This document shows, piece after piece, positions 23,766 to 32,849 of a DNA stretch of 64,000 nucleotides. The position numbers and the translations under genes were made by a program. The notes below the pieces were generated by a model that saw only the letters and a list, made by a program, of their open reading frames with translations, searched no databases and had not been told where the DNA came from. Numbering within the stretch: the stretch's first letter is position 1; the number at the start of each line of letters is the position of its first letter. This DNA comes from Prolixibacteraceae bacterium (lineage in GTDB: Bacteria > Bacteroidota > Bacteroidia > Bacteroidales > Prolixibacteraceae). The stretch covers positions 1-64,000 of the forward strand of contig JALNYZ010000011.1 of the NCBI GenBank assembly GCA_023229575.1, given 5' to 3'.

Positions 23766-26528
23766 TCAGTGCGCCAGCAGCCAGTTCTCAGCGGCATCCA
23801 TCTCGACTTCGAGGGGTACAACCATTTCGACAGCATGTTCCATCTCCTCCTTTACGATTTTTTTCACAATGTCGGTTTCTGATTTCAAGAGGTCGAAGTT
23901 CAATTCATCGTGCACCTGAAGCATCATCTTCGAAGAAATCTTCTCTTCATCAAATCTCTTTTGAATCCTGACCATCGCCACTTTGATGATGTCGGCTGCC
24001 GAACCCTGGATGGGTGCGTTGATGGCATTGCGCTCGGCAAATCCCCTGACAGCAGCATTTTCGGAGGTGATGTCCTTGAGATAGCGCCTTCTGCCCATGA
24101 TGGTCTCGACATATCCCCGCTTGCGCGCCTGTTGGATTTGTTCGTCCATGTACTGTTTTACCCGTGGAAAGTTGATAAAGTAATCATCGATCAACTGTTT
24201 GGCCTCATTCCTTGGGATATTTAGCCGTTGGGCAAGCCCGAAAGGGGAGATACCGTAGATGATACCGAAATTGGCCGTCTTGGCCTTCCTTCGCATATCG
24301 GAAGTTACCTCACCCAGCGGGATATTGTAGATTTTGGCCGCCGTGGCCGCGTGGATGTCCTCACCATTGGCAAAAGCTTCGATCATCACTTTGTCCCCGG
24401 ACAAGGCAGCCATGATGCGCAGTTCAATCTGGGAGTAGTCTGCAGATAGGAACAGGTGGTCTGAATCGCGCGGAACAAAAGCCTTGCGGATTTCCCTGCC
24501 ATTTTCATCCCGGATCGGAATGTTCTGAAGATTGGGGTTGTTGGAACTCAACCTTCCGGTTACGGCTACCGTCTGGTTGTACGAAGTATGGATTCTGCCC
24601 GTTTTGGGATTGATCAATTTGGGCAAAGACTCAACATAGGTCGAAAGCAGCTTCTTCAATCCCCGGTGGTCCAAAATTTTCGCAACGATCGGATGCCGGT
24701 CGAGCAGGGTGGTCAGCACCTCTTCGTTGGTCGAATATTGCTTGGTTTTGGTTTTTTTTGCCTTGGGATCAAGCAGCAGCTTGTCAAAAAGAATGTGGCC
24801 AAGCTGTTTGGGGGATGAGATGTTGAACAGCTCACCCGCCATTTCAGTGATTTCAAGTTCCAGTTGAATGATTTGTTCCCTCAGTATAACGGCATACTGG
24901 TCAAGCGCTTGCACGTCAATTTTCATTCCGGAAAGCTCCATCTCGATGAGCACTTTCAAAAGTGGCATCTCCACATCCTTGAATAGCTTGGCCACATTTC
25001 CATCGATCATCTCTTTCTCCAGCAGCGGTTTAAGCTGAAAGGTAAAATCTGCATCCTCACAGGCATACTCCTTGATCGTCTGTAAATCGACAGAGAACAT
25101 GGATGTTTGATTTTTCCCGCTTCCGATCAATTCGCTTGTCGCGATTTTCTTGTAACCAAGATAGATCTCGCTCAGGAAGTCGAGGTTGTGGCGCAATTCC
25201 GGCTGGATCAGGTAGTGTGCTACCATGGTATCAAAGATCGGGCCATGCAGCTTAATGCCGTACCCTGAAAGCACCAATGCATCAAATTTGATGTTCTGGC
25301 CAACCTTGGTAATGGTTTCACTGTCGAAGAGTGGCTTGAAACTGGCCACAATCTGTCCGGCCTCCTTTTGATTTGAAGGCACAGGGATGTAGTATGCCTC
25401 TCCCTTTTTGAAGCTAATGGATATTCCAACCAAATGATCCGTAAGCGGATCCAGACCGGTAGTTTCAGTGTCGAAACAGAACTCCTTTTGTTTAAGAAGT
25501 TCGTTAATCAAATTCGCACGGGCCTCCTCCCCCTCTACCAGATGATAGTTATGCGAATAGGAGTGAATCTGTTCGAGGTTCGAAACCGGAGCAGCGACGC
25601 TCTCTTCGGCAAAATCAAAAAGCGATCCCTGAGGATTAACCGGCTTTTGGACAACTACCTCAGCTTTAGGCAATTTTGAGAGCATGTTTCGAAATTCGAG
25701 TTCAGAAAAAAGCTCGTTCAGTAACTGCTGGTCCGGCTCCTGCCTGACCAGCTCTTCGGGCTGGTGGTTCAAAGGGACATCCACAATAATTTCGGCCAGT
25801 TTTCGCGAGAGTCGAACCTGCTCTTCGAAATTGATCAGGCTCTCCTGTTGCTTCCCCTTTAATTGACCGATGGCGGCATAAACACCATCGATGCCACCAA
25901 ATTGGGAAATCAGTTGGGCGGCACCTTTGGGCCCAATCCCGGGGCAGCCCGGAATGTTGTCGGAAGAGTCGCCCATCAATCCAAGGAGGTCAATCACTTG
26001 CTCCGGCCTGGAAATCTGGAAGTTGTCGCAAACTTGCTCCACGCCCCAAACCTCCATCTCATTGCCCATCCGCTTGGGTTTGTACATAAATATATTTGCC
26101 GATACCAGCTGGGCATAATCTTTATCAGGGGTAACCATAAAGACTTTGAAATCCTCCTTCTCGGCCGTCTTGGCCATGGTGCCAATGACATCATCAGCCT
26201 CATAACCTATACATTCCAGCGTTGGGATGTTGTAGGCATCAATCATTCTGCGGATGTAAGGTATTGCTGTTCTAATTGCCTCCGGCATCGCTTCACGGGT
26301 CGCCTTGTAGCCGTCAAAGAGTTCGTGGCGGAAGGTTGGGCCATGCAGGTCGAAAGCAACCGCCAGGTGGGTAGGCTGCTCCAGTCGCAGGATCTGTTCG
26401 AGTGTATTGACAAAGCCAAAAACAGCCGAAGTGTTCATTCCTTTGGAATTAACCCTTGGATTGTTGATAAAGGCAAAATAGGAGCGGTAGATAAGTGCGT
26501 AGGCGTCAATCAAAAAAAGCTTTTTCAT
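23766..26528 (-). CDS. polA: DNA polymerase I
   Basis: 920 residues with all three domains. 5' nuclease (about 1-290; LFLIDAYALIYRSYFAF, YEADDVIGTMAKTAE, GDSSDNIPGCPGIGPKGAAQ); 3'-5' exonuclease (about 330-520) with intact acidic motif FDTETTGLD; polymerase (about 545-920) with motif A DYSQIELRIMAALSGD, motif B RRKAKTANFGIIYGIS and motif C LQVHDELNFD. The proofreading residues appear preserved. Removes RNA primers and fills repair gaps. Monocistronic, divergent from cysJ; a possible -7 element (CAAAACTA, 26548-26555, - strand) precedes it. Confidence 0.97.
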   Translation of the reverse strand: MKKLFLIDAYALIYRSYFAFINNPRVNSKGMNTSAVFGFVNTLEQILRLEQPTHLAVAFDLHGPTFRHELFDGYKATREAMPEAIRTAIPYIRRMIDAYNIPTLECIGYEADDVIGTMAKTAEKEDFKVFMVTPDKDYAQLVSANIFMYKPKRMGNEMEVWGVEQVCDNFQISRPEQVIDLLGLMGDSSDNIPGCPGIGPKGAAQLISQFGGIDGVYAAIGQLKGKQQESLINFEEQVRLSRKLAEIIVDVPLNHQPEELVRQEPDQQLLNELFSELEFRNMLSKLPKAEVVVQKPVNPQGSLFDFAEESVAAPVSNLEQIHSYSHNYHLVEGEEARANLINELLKQKEFCFDTETTGLDPLTDHLVGISISFKKGEAYYIPVPSNQKEAGQIVASFKPLFDSETITKVGQNIKFDALVLSGYGIKLHGPIFDTMVAHYLIQPELRHNLDFLSEIYLGYKKIATSELIGSGKNQTSMFSVDLQTIKEYACEDADFTFQLKPLLEKEMIDGNVAKLFKDVEMPLLKVLIEMELSGMKIDVQALDQYAVILREQIIQLELEITEMAGELFNISSPKQLGHILFDKLLLDPKAKKTKTKQYSTNEEVLTTLLDRHPIVAKILDHRGLKKLLSTYVESLPKLINPKTGRIHTSYNQTVAVTGRLSSNNPNLQNIPIRDENGREIRKAFVPRDSDHLFLSADYSQIELRIMAALSGDKVMIEAFANGEDIHAATAAKIYNIPLGEVTSDMRRKAKTANFGIIYGISPFGLAQRLNIPRNEAKQLIDDYFINFPRVKQYMDEQIQQARKRGYVETIMGRRRYLKDITSENAAVRGFAERNAINAPIQGSAADIIKVAMVRIQKRFDEEKISSKMMLQVHDELNFDLLKSETDIVKKIVKEEMEHAVEMVVPLEVEMDAAENWLLAH

Positions 26529-26779
26529 CGAAAAAAAATATTTGAACCAAAACTACGAAGTAATTGATAATTCCGGTCACAAAATCAGGAATATCAAATT
26601 TACTTACGCAAAAGTCGGTTGAATGTTCTACCATGTTTATGGTATATAGAATGCCTGAATAAAGGTATTGTGGGTATAACCATTTGAAACAATATTGCGG
26701 GGCGGTTTTGCGATTTTACAGGAAGTCAGAAAGCTCAACGGGAAATACAATCCAACAAATAGATCCACAGGCAATTACA

Positions 26780-28567
26780 ATGATAAACAATGTTTTTCCA
26801 TCGCCTCTTGGGGCAGAACAATTTGAAAAATTCAGACAACTTACCGATTCACTGAATGAAGTGCAATTGGCATGGATCTCTGGTTATCTATCTGCCTTAA
26901 CCGCACAAAATGGGGTTCCGGTTTCCCTTCCGGTTAAAAAAGAAAACATCAATGCATCAGCCATTGACACAATAACCATTCTATATGGTTCACGCACCGG
27001 TAATGGCAAAGAGGTGGCAATGAAAGCGGTAAACCTGACTACCGAAATTGGTCTGACCCCGACTTTAAAGAGCATGGACGATTACAAACCCCGTGACCTG
27101 CAGTCGGAGAAAAACCTGCTGGTGATCGTCTCCACGCATGGCGAAGGTGAACCTCCCTTTGCAGCAAAGGAGCTGCACGAATTTATCTTCGGGAAGCGTG
27201 CGCCGAAGCTCGATAACGTAAAATTTGCCGTTTTGGCGCTGGGCGACTCATCTTACCTCCAATTTTGCCAGACAGGAAAAGATTTCGATCTCCAAATGGA
27301 AAAATTGGGCGCAAAAAGGTTGGTGCCTTTGGTTTGTTGTGATGTTGATTTTCAGGATACCGCCGACCAGTGGCTGAGATCAACGCTTCCTGCTTTCGCG
27401 GTAGCTACAGTAGGAAAAATAATAGATTCTACAGATGCAGTTATTGATACTTCAGCGGCACAAAACTATTCGAAAAAGAATCCATATTATGCAGAATTAC
27501 TGGATAAGGTCAATCTGCACGGTCGCGGTTCCGAAAGGCAAACATTGCACATAGAACTCGAAGCCGATTTACCTTTCGAACCAGGTGATTCTGCCGGAAT
27601 CATGCCAGTGAACAATTCGGAATTGGTTAACGAGGTACTGTCGGTCACCGGGCTCAATCCCGACGAACTGATAGAAATCAAAAACTCAAAAATCTCCCTT
27701 TTTGATTCCCTTCAACAAGAATTTGAGCTTTCGAAAATAACCGTCGATGTCATCAAACGATACCTCGAATTTGCTCCGGACGAAAAGCTGGCTGCAATTT
27801 ACCAATCGCAGGAAAAACTGCAGGATTACCTTTTCGGCAGGGACATTGCCGACCTTTTCAGCGAATTCCCTGCGAAGCTATCAGCTCAGGACTTTATCCA
27901 TCTTCTCAGACCATTGCAACCCAGATTGTATTCCATTGCCTCAAGCCCCAAAGCCAACCCTGGTGAATTGCATCTTGCAGTAGGGGTGGTTGAATACCAA
28001 AATGGAGGAAGAATCCGGCGAGGAACCTGTTCGGGCTATCTGTCGGAGATTGATGGCAATGCTAACAAAATTCCCGTTTTTATTGAAAAGAACCCCAATT
28101 TCCGCTTACCCGAAAAAGATGAGACTCCCATCATCATGGTGGGTGCCGGTACCGGGATAGCGCCTTACCGCGCCTTTGTCCAGCATCGTGAACAATCTGC
28201 AAAACCGGGAAAAAGCTGGCTCATATTCGGAAACCGAAATTTTGAAACTGAATTTTTGTATCAAACTGACTGGCAGAAATTTATGAAATCAGGAGCATTG
28301 TCCAAAATGGACGTAGCCTTCTCTCGCGATACGGACAAGCGGGTTTATGTGCAGCATAAACTAGAGGAAAATGCTGCTGAAGTCTATCGCTGGCTTGAAG
28401 ACGGGGCCCATTTTTATATTTGCGGAGATATGAAGAAGATGGCCACCGATGTGCAAAACACCCTTGTTTCAATTGTAGAGAATCAGGGTACCATGAGCAA
28501 AGACAAGGCTACGGTTTACGTGAATAAACTACAGAAAGAAAGGCGGTTGCAACTTGACGTTTACTAA
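26780..28567 (+). CDS. cysJ: Assimilatory sulfite reductase flavoprotein (CysJ-like)
   Basis: 595 residues from ATG 26780; TTG 26684 would add 32 unlikely residues. Flavodoxin domain (about 60-205; LYGSRTGNGKEVAMKA, STHGEGEPPFAAKELHEF, ALGDSSYLQFCQTGKDFD), FAD domain with RLYSIASS, and NADPH domain with MVGAGTGIAPYRAFVQHR. Moves electrons from NADPH through FAD and FMN to the hemoprotein encoded 7 bases downstream. First gene of a sulfur-assimilation run reaching 34178. Confidence 0.95.
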   Translation: MINNVFPSPLGAEQFEKFRQLTDSLNEVQLAWISGYLSALTAQNGVPVSLPVKKENINASAIDTITILYGSRTGNGKEVAMKAVNLTTEIGLTPTLKSMDDYKPRDLQSEKNLLVIVSTHGEGEPPFAAKELHEFIFGKRAPKLDNVKFAVLALGDSSYLQFCQTGKDFDLQMEKLGAKRLVPLVCCDVDFQDTADQWLRSTLPAFAVATVGKIIDSTDAVIDTSAAQNYSKKNPYYAELLDKVNLHGRGSERQTLHIELEADLPFEPGDSAGIMPVNNSELVNEVLSVTGLNPDELIEIKNSKISLFDSLQQEFELSKITVDVIKRYLEFAPDEKLAAIYQSQEKLQDYLFGRDIADLFSEFPAKLSAQDFIHLLRPLQPRLYSIASSPKANPGELHLAVGVVEYQNGGRIRRGTCSGYLSEIDGNANKIPVFIEKNPNFRLPEKDETPIIMVGAGTGIAPYRAFVQHREQSAKPGKSWLIFGNRNFETEFLYQTDWQKFMKSGALSKMDVAFSRDTDKRVYVQHKLEENAAEVYRWLEDGAHFYICGDMKKMATDVQNTLVSIVENQGTMSKDKATVYVNKLQKERRLQLDVY

Positions 28568-28574
28568 CTTCAAA

Positions 28575-30284
28575 ATGTATAAAATGGAAAACGACAATAT
28601 ATCGGCTCCCCCAAGCCAGCTTGAAACAATCAAGACAAACAGCAACTATCTGCGGGGAACCATCACCGAAAGCCTGAACAATCCGCTCACGGGAGCATTG
28701 TACGAACAGGACCAGGTGCTGATCAAATTTCATGGCACCTATCAACAGCAGGACCGTGACCTTGACGACGAACGCAAACGGCAAAAACTGGAACCGCTGT
28801 ACAGTTTCCTTATCCGGGTACGTGTTCCGGCCGGAATTACCACCCCGGCACAATGGCTGGCCCTGGATGGACTGGCCGATAAATATGCCGACAAGACTCT
28901 GAAACTCACCACGCGCCAGGCTTTTCAGTTTCACGGTGTTTTAAAACGCAAACTGAAAACCACCATTCAGGAAATCAATAAAACTTTGCTGGATACGATA
29001 GCAGCCTGTGGCGATGTGAACCGAAATGTCATGTCTTCGGCCAATCCATACGAGTCGCCCGTCCATTCTGAAGTGGCAAAAGATGCAAGAAGAATATCAG
29101 CCCATCTCACACCTCAAACAGCCGCCTATCACGAAATCTGGCTGGATGGAAAGCTTGTTGAAGGCGGAGAAAAGGAAGAAGAGCCGCTCTACGGGAAAAC
29201 CTATCTTCCCCGGAAATTCAAAACTGCCATCGCCATCCCTCCGCGCAACGACACCGATGTCTTGTCGAACGATCTTGGTTTTATCGCTATTGTAGAAAAC
29301 GGTCAACTTTCCGGTTACAATGTCACGGTAGGCGGAGGAATGGCCTACACCTTCGGAATCAATACGACTTATCCGCGGGTAGCCGATGTGATGGGCTATA
29401 TCCCAAAAGAAAAGATTGTGGATACCTCCGAAGCAGTGCTGGTATTTCAGCGTGACCACGGGAACCGTTCCGATCGCAAAAATGCCCGGTTAAAATACAC
29501 CCTCGACCGTTTGGGACACGACTTTTTTCATGCTGAATTGAAGCGTACGCACAATATACTGCTTGAAGCGGCAAAACCTTACGAATTCACTTCAATGGGC
29601 GATCAGTTTGGCTGGTCCCAAAGCAGAGACGGACTTTGGCATTGCACTATTTTTGTCGAAGGTGGTAAACTCGCCGACCGTAACGGATACCCTGCGAAAA
29701 CTGCCATTCGCGAAGTGGCCAAAATTCATACCGGAAGTTTCATCCTGACTGGTAATCAGAACCTTGTCATTGCACAGGTTCCGAAGGAATTGAAACCAAA
29801 AATTGTAAACATCCTGAAAAAACACAACGTGGCAGATAACAACCTGTCGCAGTTACGCAAAAATTCCATCGCCTGTGCTGCTTTGCCATTATGCGGACTT
29901 GCCTTTGCCGAAGCTGAACGCTATTTGCCATCATTGGTTGACAAACTTGACAAAGTACTCGAAGCAAATAATTTGCAAAACGAACCCATTACCATCCGAA
30001 TGACAGGCTGTCCCAATGGCTGTGGCCGGCCTTTTCTGGCTGAAATCGGATTGGTTGGAAGGGCTCCGGGCAAGTACAACCTTTACCTTGGCGCCAGTTT
30101 CGTTGGTGAACGCCTTAACAAGCTTTACAAAGAGATGCTTTCTGAGGAGGGAATCATTGCCGCATTAACGCCAATCCTTGAAGATTTTTCCACAAACAGG
30201 GATCTAAATGAACGCTTTGGAAATTTCGTCATCCGAAGGGGATATGTGAAAGCTGTTGAAGAGGGAAAAAAATTTCACGAATAA
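28575..30284 (+). CDS. cysI: Assimilatory sulfite reductase hemoprotein (CysI-like)
   Basis: 569 residues from ATG 28575. Two nitrite/sulfite reductase half-domains (LTTRQAFQFHGVLK in the first). The cysteines that hold the 4Fe-4S cluster and siroheme are present as CAALPLCGLAFAEAERYLP and MTGCPNGCGRP. Catalyses the six-electron reduction of sulfite to sulfide. Directly precedes siroheme synthesis genes, which fits its cofactor need. Confidence 0.96.
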   Translation: MYKMENDNISAPPSQLETIKTNSNYLRGTITESLNNPLTGALYEQDQVLIKFHGTYQQQDRDLDDERKRQKLEPLYSFLIRVRVPAGITTPAQWLALDGLADKYADKTLKLTTRQAFQFHGVLKRKLKTTIQEINKTLLDTIAACGDVNRNVMSSANPYESPVHSEVAKDARRISAHLTPQTAAYHEIWLDGKLVEGGEKEEEPLYGKTYLPRKFKTAIAIPPRNDTDVLSNDLGFIAIVENGQLSGYNVTVGGGMAYTFGINTTYPRVADVMGYIPKEKIVDTSEAVLVFQRDHGNRSDRKNARLKYTLDRLGHDFFHAELKRTHNILLEAAKPYEFTSMGDQFGWSQSRDGLWHCTIFVEGGKLADRNGYPAKTAIREVAKIHTGSFILTGNQNLVIAQVPKELKPKIVNILKKHNVADNNLSQLRKNSIACAALPLCGLAFAEAERYLPSLVDKLDKVLEANNLQNEPITIRMTGCPNGCGRPFLAEIGLVGRAPGKYNLYLGASFVGERLNKLYKEMLSEEGIIAALTPILEDFSTNRDLNERFGNFVIRRGYVKAVEEGKKFHE

Positions 30285-30288
30285 AATC

Positions 30289-30798
30289 ATGGAACGAGAA
30301 GAACTTCATTTTCTCCCCATCTCTTTAAATGTGACCAACAAGAAGATTCTTCTGGTTGGCGGAGGAAAGGTTGCCACCCATAAGGGAGGCATCCTGGCCC
30401 GGTTCGTGTCGAATGTGACAATTATATCTCCCGAATTTACTGACGAAATCCGGCAACTGCCTTTTACTTTTATTCAAAAAGAGTATGAGAAAAAAGAGAT
30501 GGAAGGGTTCTTCCTGGTTTATGTGTGTACAGGTAACCATGCGTTAAACAGTCAGATAAAAGCGGATGCCGAAGATTTGGGTATTCTTGCCAGTGTGTGC
30601 GATGCCCCGATGCTGTGCGATTTCGTATCCCCAGCCATTCACAAACAAGGGCATTTTACCATATCGGTAGGTTCCAATGCGCAAAATGTCCATCAATCTA
30701 TTGCAATTCGTAACCGGATTACTCAACTGATAACGGAAGGTCTGTTAAAAATTGATTGCTGCAACAAAATACCTGAAAACAAATGTCCTTCATTTTAA
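30289..30798 (+). CDS. Precorrin-2 dehydrogenase / sirohydrochlorin ferrochelatase (Met8-like)
   Basis: 169 residues from ATG 30289, 4 bases after the cysI stop. NAD-binding start LPISLNVTNKKILLVGGGKV, VYVCTGNHALNSQI and CDAPMLCDFVSPAI match the N-terminal half of CysG or the stand-alone Met8. It ends near the size of the NAD domain plus a short tail, so the second dimerisation/chelatase region seems reduced. Oxidises precorrin-2 and probably inserts iron to give siroheme. Overlaps cobA by 16 bases. Confidence 0.87.
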   Translation: MEREELHFLPISLNVTNKKILLVGGGKVATHKGGILARFVSNVTIISPEFTDEIRQLPFTFIQKEYEKKEMEGFFLVYVCTGNHALNSQIKADAEDLGILASVCDAPMLCDFVSPAIHKQGHFTISVGSNAQNVHQSIAIRNRITQLITEGLLKIDCCNKIPENKCPSF

Positions 30799-31841
30799 AA
30801 GTTATTATAGGAATGGGTAAACCTCATTTAAAACGGATAACCGGTTTTTGGGATTATATTCCCAATATGAAACACTGGTTGAAGGTACTTTTATCAGATG
30901 GTTTCCGACACAAAAGGAATCAAGCCGGGAAGGTTACCCTCGTTGGGTTTGGACCAGGCAATCCAGATCTGCTTACACTTGGTGGGGAGAGAGCCCTGGC
31001 GCAATCCGATATCATCTTTCATGACGACCTTCTGGATATTGATTACCTAAAAAAATACAGGGCTGAGAAGGTTTATGTAGGTAAACGGAAAGGAAATCAC
31101 CACGTTGAGCAAAACGAAATTAACCGTTTGCTCCTCAATGCTGCAAAAGCCGGTAAAAAGGTGGTCCGTCTCAAAGGGGGGGACCCAATGATTTTTGCCC
31201 ATGGTGGTGAAGAGGTCGAATACCTGGAACATAACTTAATTCCTGTTGAAGTTATCCCGGGTGTTTCAGCCGGAGTTGCTGTTTCATCGCTGCTGAAGGT
31301 ACCGCTTACCCATCGGGGTATCTCCTCCTCTGTGGCTTTTATTTCCGGGCATTCAAAAAATGTTTGCCTACCTGATGCCGATACCTTGGTTGTTTACATG
31401 GGTGGCTCAAATATCCGGGCAATTGCCCGAAAAGCCATTGCACAGGGAAGAAATCAGGATACTCCGGTAATGTTGGTTCAAAACCTTTCATTACCCGGAC
31501 AGCAAGAATTTTTCTTCACGTTAGGTGAGCTAGCGTTAAATGAGCAGAATTTTCCAACGCCCATCATCATTGTCATTGGCGAAGTAGTCTCTTTTCGAAA
31601 CAGGACGGTCACCGCACTGTCAAAGAACATTCTCAGGGTTTCACGGTCAGCCATCACACATTTTAGTGACCATTTAAAAGAAAAATCATTTGAACGACAG
31701 ATTTTCACCCATCAGCATATAATGAATTCGTTGGTAGAGGCCGAAGAGCTATCAGGAAGGGACAGCCGCCCCTTAGTAACATCAAAATTAACAGCGGCCG
31801 GAAAAAAAACGAAAGAAGCGCTAAAAGAATATGGATCATAG
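30783..31841 (+). CDS. cobA: Uroporphyrinogen-III C-methyltransferase (SUMT)
   Basis: 352 residues, longer than the usual 250-280. SAM-dependent core at about 48-290: VTLVGFGPGNPDLLTLGGERAL, VRLKGGDPMIFAHGGEE, VIPGVSAGVAVSSL, PLTHRGISSSVAFISGH and VVYMGGSN. The first about 45 residues and the last about 60 (from ITHFSDHL on) lie outside the core; the N-terminal stretch may be over-called, as GTG/ATG starts further in exist. Makes precorrin-2 for siroheme. Overlaps both neighbours. Confidence 0.92.
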   Translation: MSFILKVIIGMGKPHLKRITGFWDYIPNMKHWLKVLLSDGFRHKRNQAGKVTLVGFGPGNPDLLTLGGERALAQSDIIFHDDLLDIDYLKKYRAEKVYVGKRKGNHHVEQNEINRLLLNAAKAGKKVVRLKGGDPMIFAHGGEEVEYLEHNLIPVEVIPGVSAGVAVSSLLKVPLTHRGISSSVAFISGHSKNVCLPDADTLVVYMGGSNIRAIARKAIAQGRNQDTPVMLVQNLSLPGQQEFFFTLGELALNEQNFPTPIIIVIGEVVSFRNRTVTALSKNILRVSRSAITHFSDHLKEKSFERQIFTHQHIMNSLVEAEELSGRDSRPLVTSKLTAAGKKTKEALKEYGS

Positions 31842-32736
31842 GAAAATCAATCATCTAAAAGAACTGGAATCTGAATCGATCTTCATCATCCGTGAAGTCG
31901 CAGCACAATTCGATCGCCCTGCACTGCTCTTTTCTGGAGGGAAAGATTCTATTGTCATGGCCTATCTGGCCTACAAAGCCTTTTATCCGGCAGCTATCCC
32001 GTTTCCGTTTGTCCACATCGATACGGGTCACAATTTTGAGGAAACACTTACTTACCGTGACAAACTGATCAAACAACTGGGGGCAAAACTAGTGGTAGGG
32101 TCAGTGGAAGAATCAATTCGGCATGGACGGGTTGGGGAGGAAAAGGGATTCTATGCCAGTCGCAACAAATTGCAAACCGTGACTTTGCTGGATACCCTCG
32201 AAAAACATGGGTTCGACGCCGCGCTTGGCGGTGGACGCCGCGATGAGGAGAAAGCCAGGGCCAAAGAACGGTTCTTTTCTCACAGGGATGAATTTGGCCA
32301 GTGGGACCCTAAAAACCAGCGTCCTGAATTGTGGAATATTTTCAACGGGAAAAAACAAAAAGGCGAACACTTCAGGGTATTTCCCATCAGCAACTGGACC
32401 GAAATGGATGTATGGCAGTATATCTTTCAGGAAAATATCCCGCTGCCTTCGCTTTACTACACACACCAGCGGGAAGTGTTTGAACGGGACCAGATCCTTT
32501 ATGCCGCTTTGCCACCCATCCCCCGTAAGCCTACCGAGAAGGTTGAGGTCAGGAGTGTACGGTGCCGTACCATAGGCGACATCACCTGCACCGGATTGAC
32601 GCTGTCGACAGCCAATACGCTTGAAGAAATTATTTCAGAAATTGCCGGTTCACGCGTTACCGAACGAGGCGGACGACTGGATGATAAGCGCTCTGAAACT
32701 GCGATGGAAGACCGAAAAAAGGAGGGGTATTTTTGA
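31831..32736 (+). CDS. cysD: Sulfate adenylyltransferase subunit 2
   Basis: 301 residues. PP-loop ATP pyrophosphatase fold with ALLFSGGKDSIVMAYLA, VHIDTGHNFEETLTYRD, and ALGGGRRDEEKARAKER; C-terminal VRCRTIGDITCTG. With the GTPase CysN forms ATP sulfurylase, producing APS from sulfate and ATP. Overlaps the cobA end by 11 bases. A TTATGAGT palindrome separates it from cysN. Confidence 0.96.
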   Translation: MDHRKINHLKELESESIFIIREVAAQFDRPALLFSGGKDSIVMAYLAYKAFYPAAIPFPFVHIDTGHNFEETLTYRDKLIKQLGAKLVVGSVEESIRHGRVGEEKGFYASRNKLQTVTLLDTLEKHGFDAALGGGRRDEEKARAKERFFSHRDEFGQWDPKNQRPELWNIFNGKKQKGEHFRVFPISNWTEMDVWQYIFQENIPLPSLYYTHQREVFERDQILYAALPPIPRKPTEKVEVRSVRCRTIGDITCTGLTLSTANTLEEIISEIAGSRVTERGGRLDDKRSETAMEDRKKEGYF

Positions 32737-32740
32737 GATA

Positions 32741-32817
32741 GGAGTTATGAGATATAAGTTATGAGGTATGAGTTACAACTCCATGATTATAACTCATAAT
32801 TCATAACTCATAACTTA
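32741..32817. repeat. TTATGAGT-type palindromic intergenic repeat, copy 2
   Basis: Left arm ggagttatgagatataagtt and right arm ataactcataattcataact are imperfect reverse complements. Same family as 17597-17694 and 40065-40155. Lies inside the cysD-cysN spacer. Confidence 0.78.
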
Positions 32818-32849
32818 TTTATTTTTAGTTGAATTGATAAATTGAGGAC

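Noticed and set aside
25863..26567. Plus-strand frame of 234 codons antisense to polA
   Set aside because: Covers the 5' nuclease domain of polA, which shows complete motifs; the antisense translation has no recognisable pattern.
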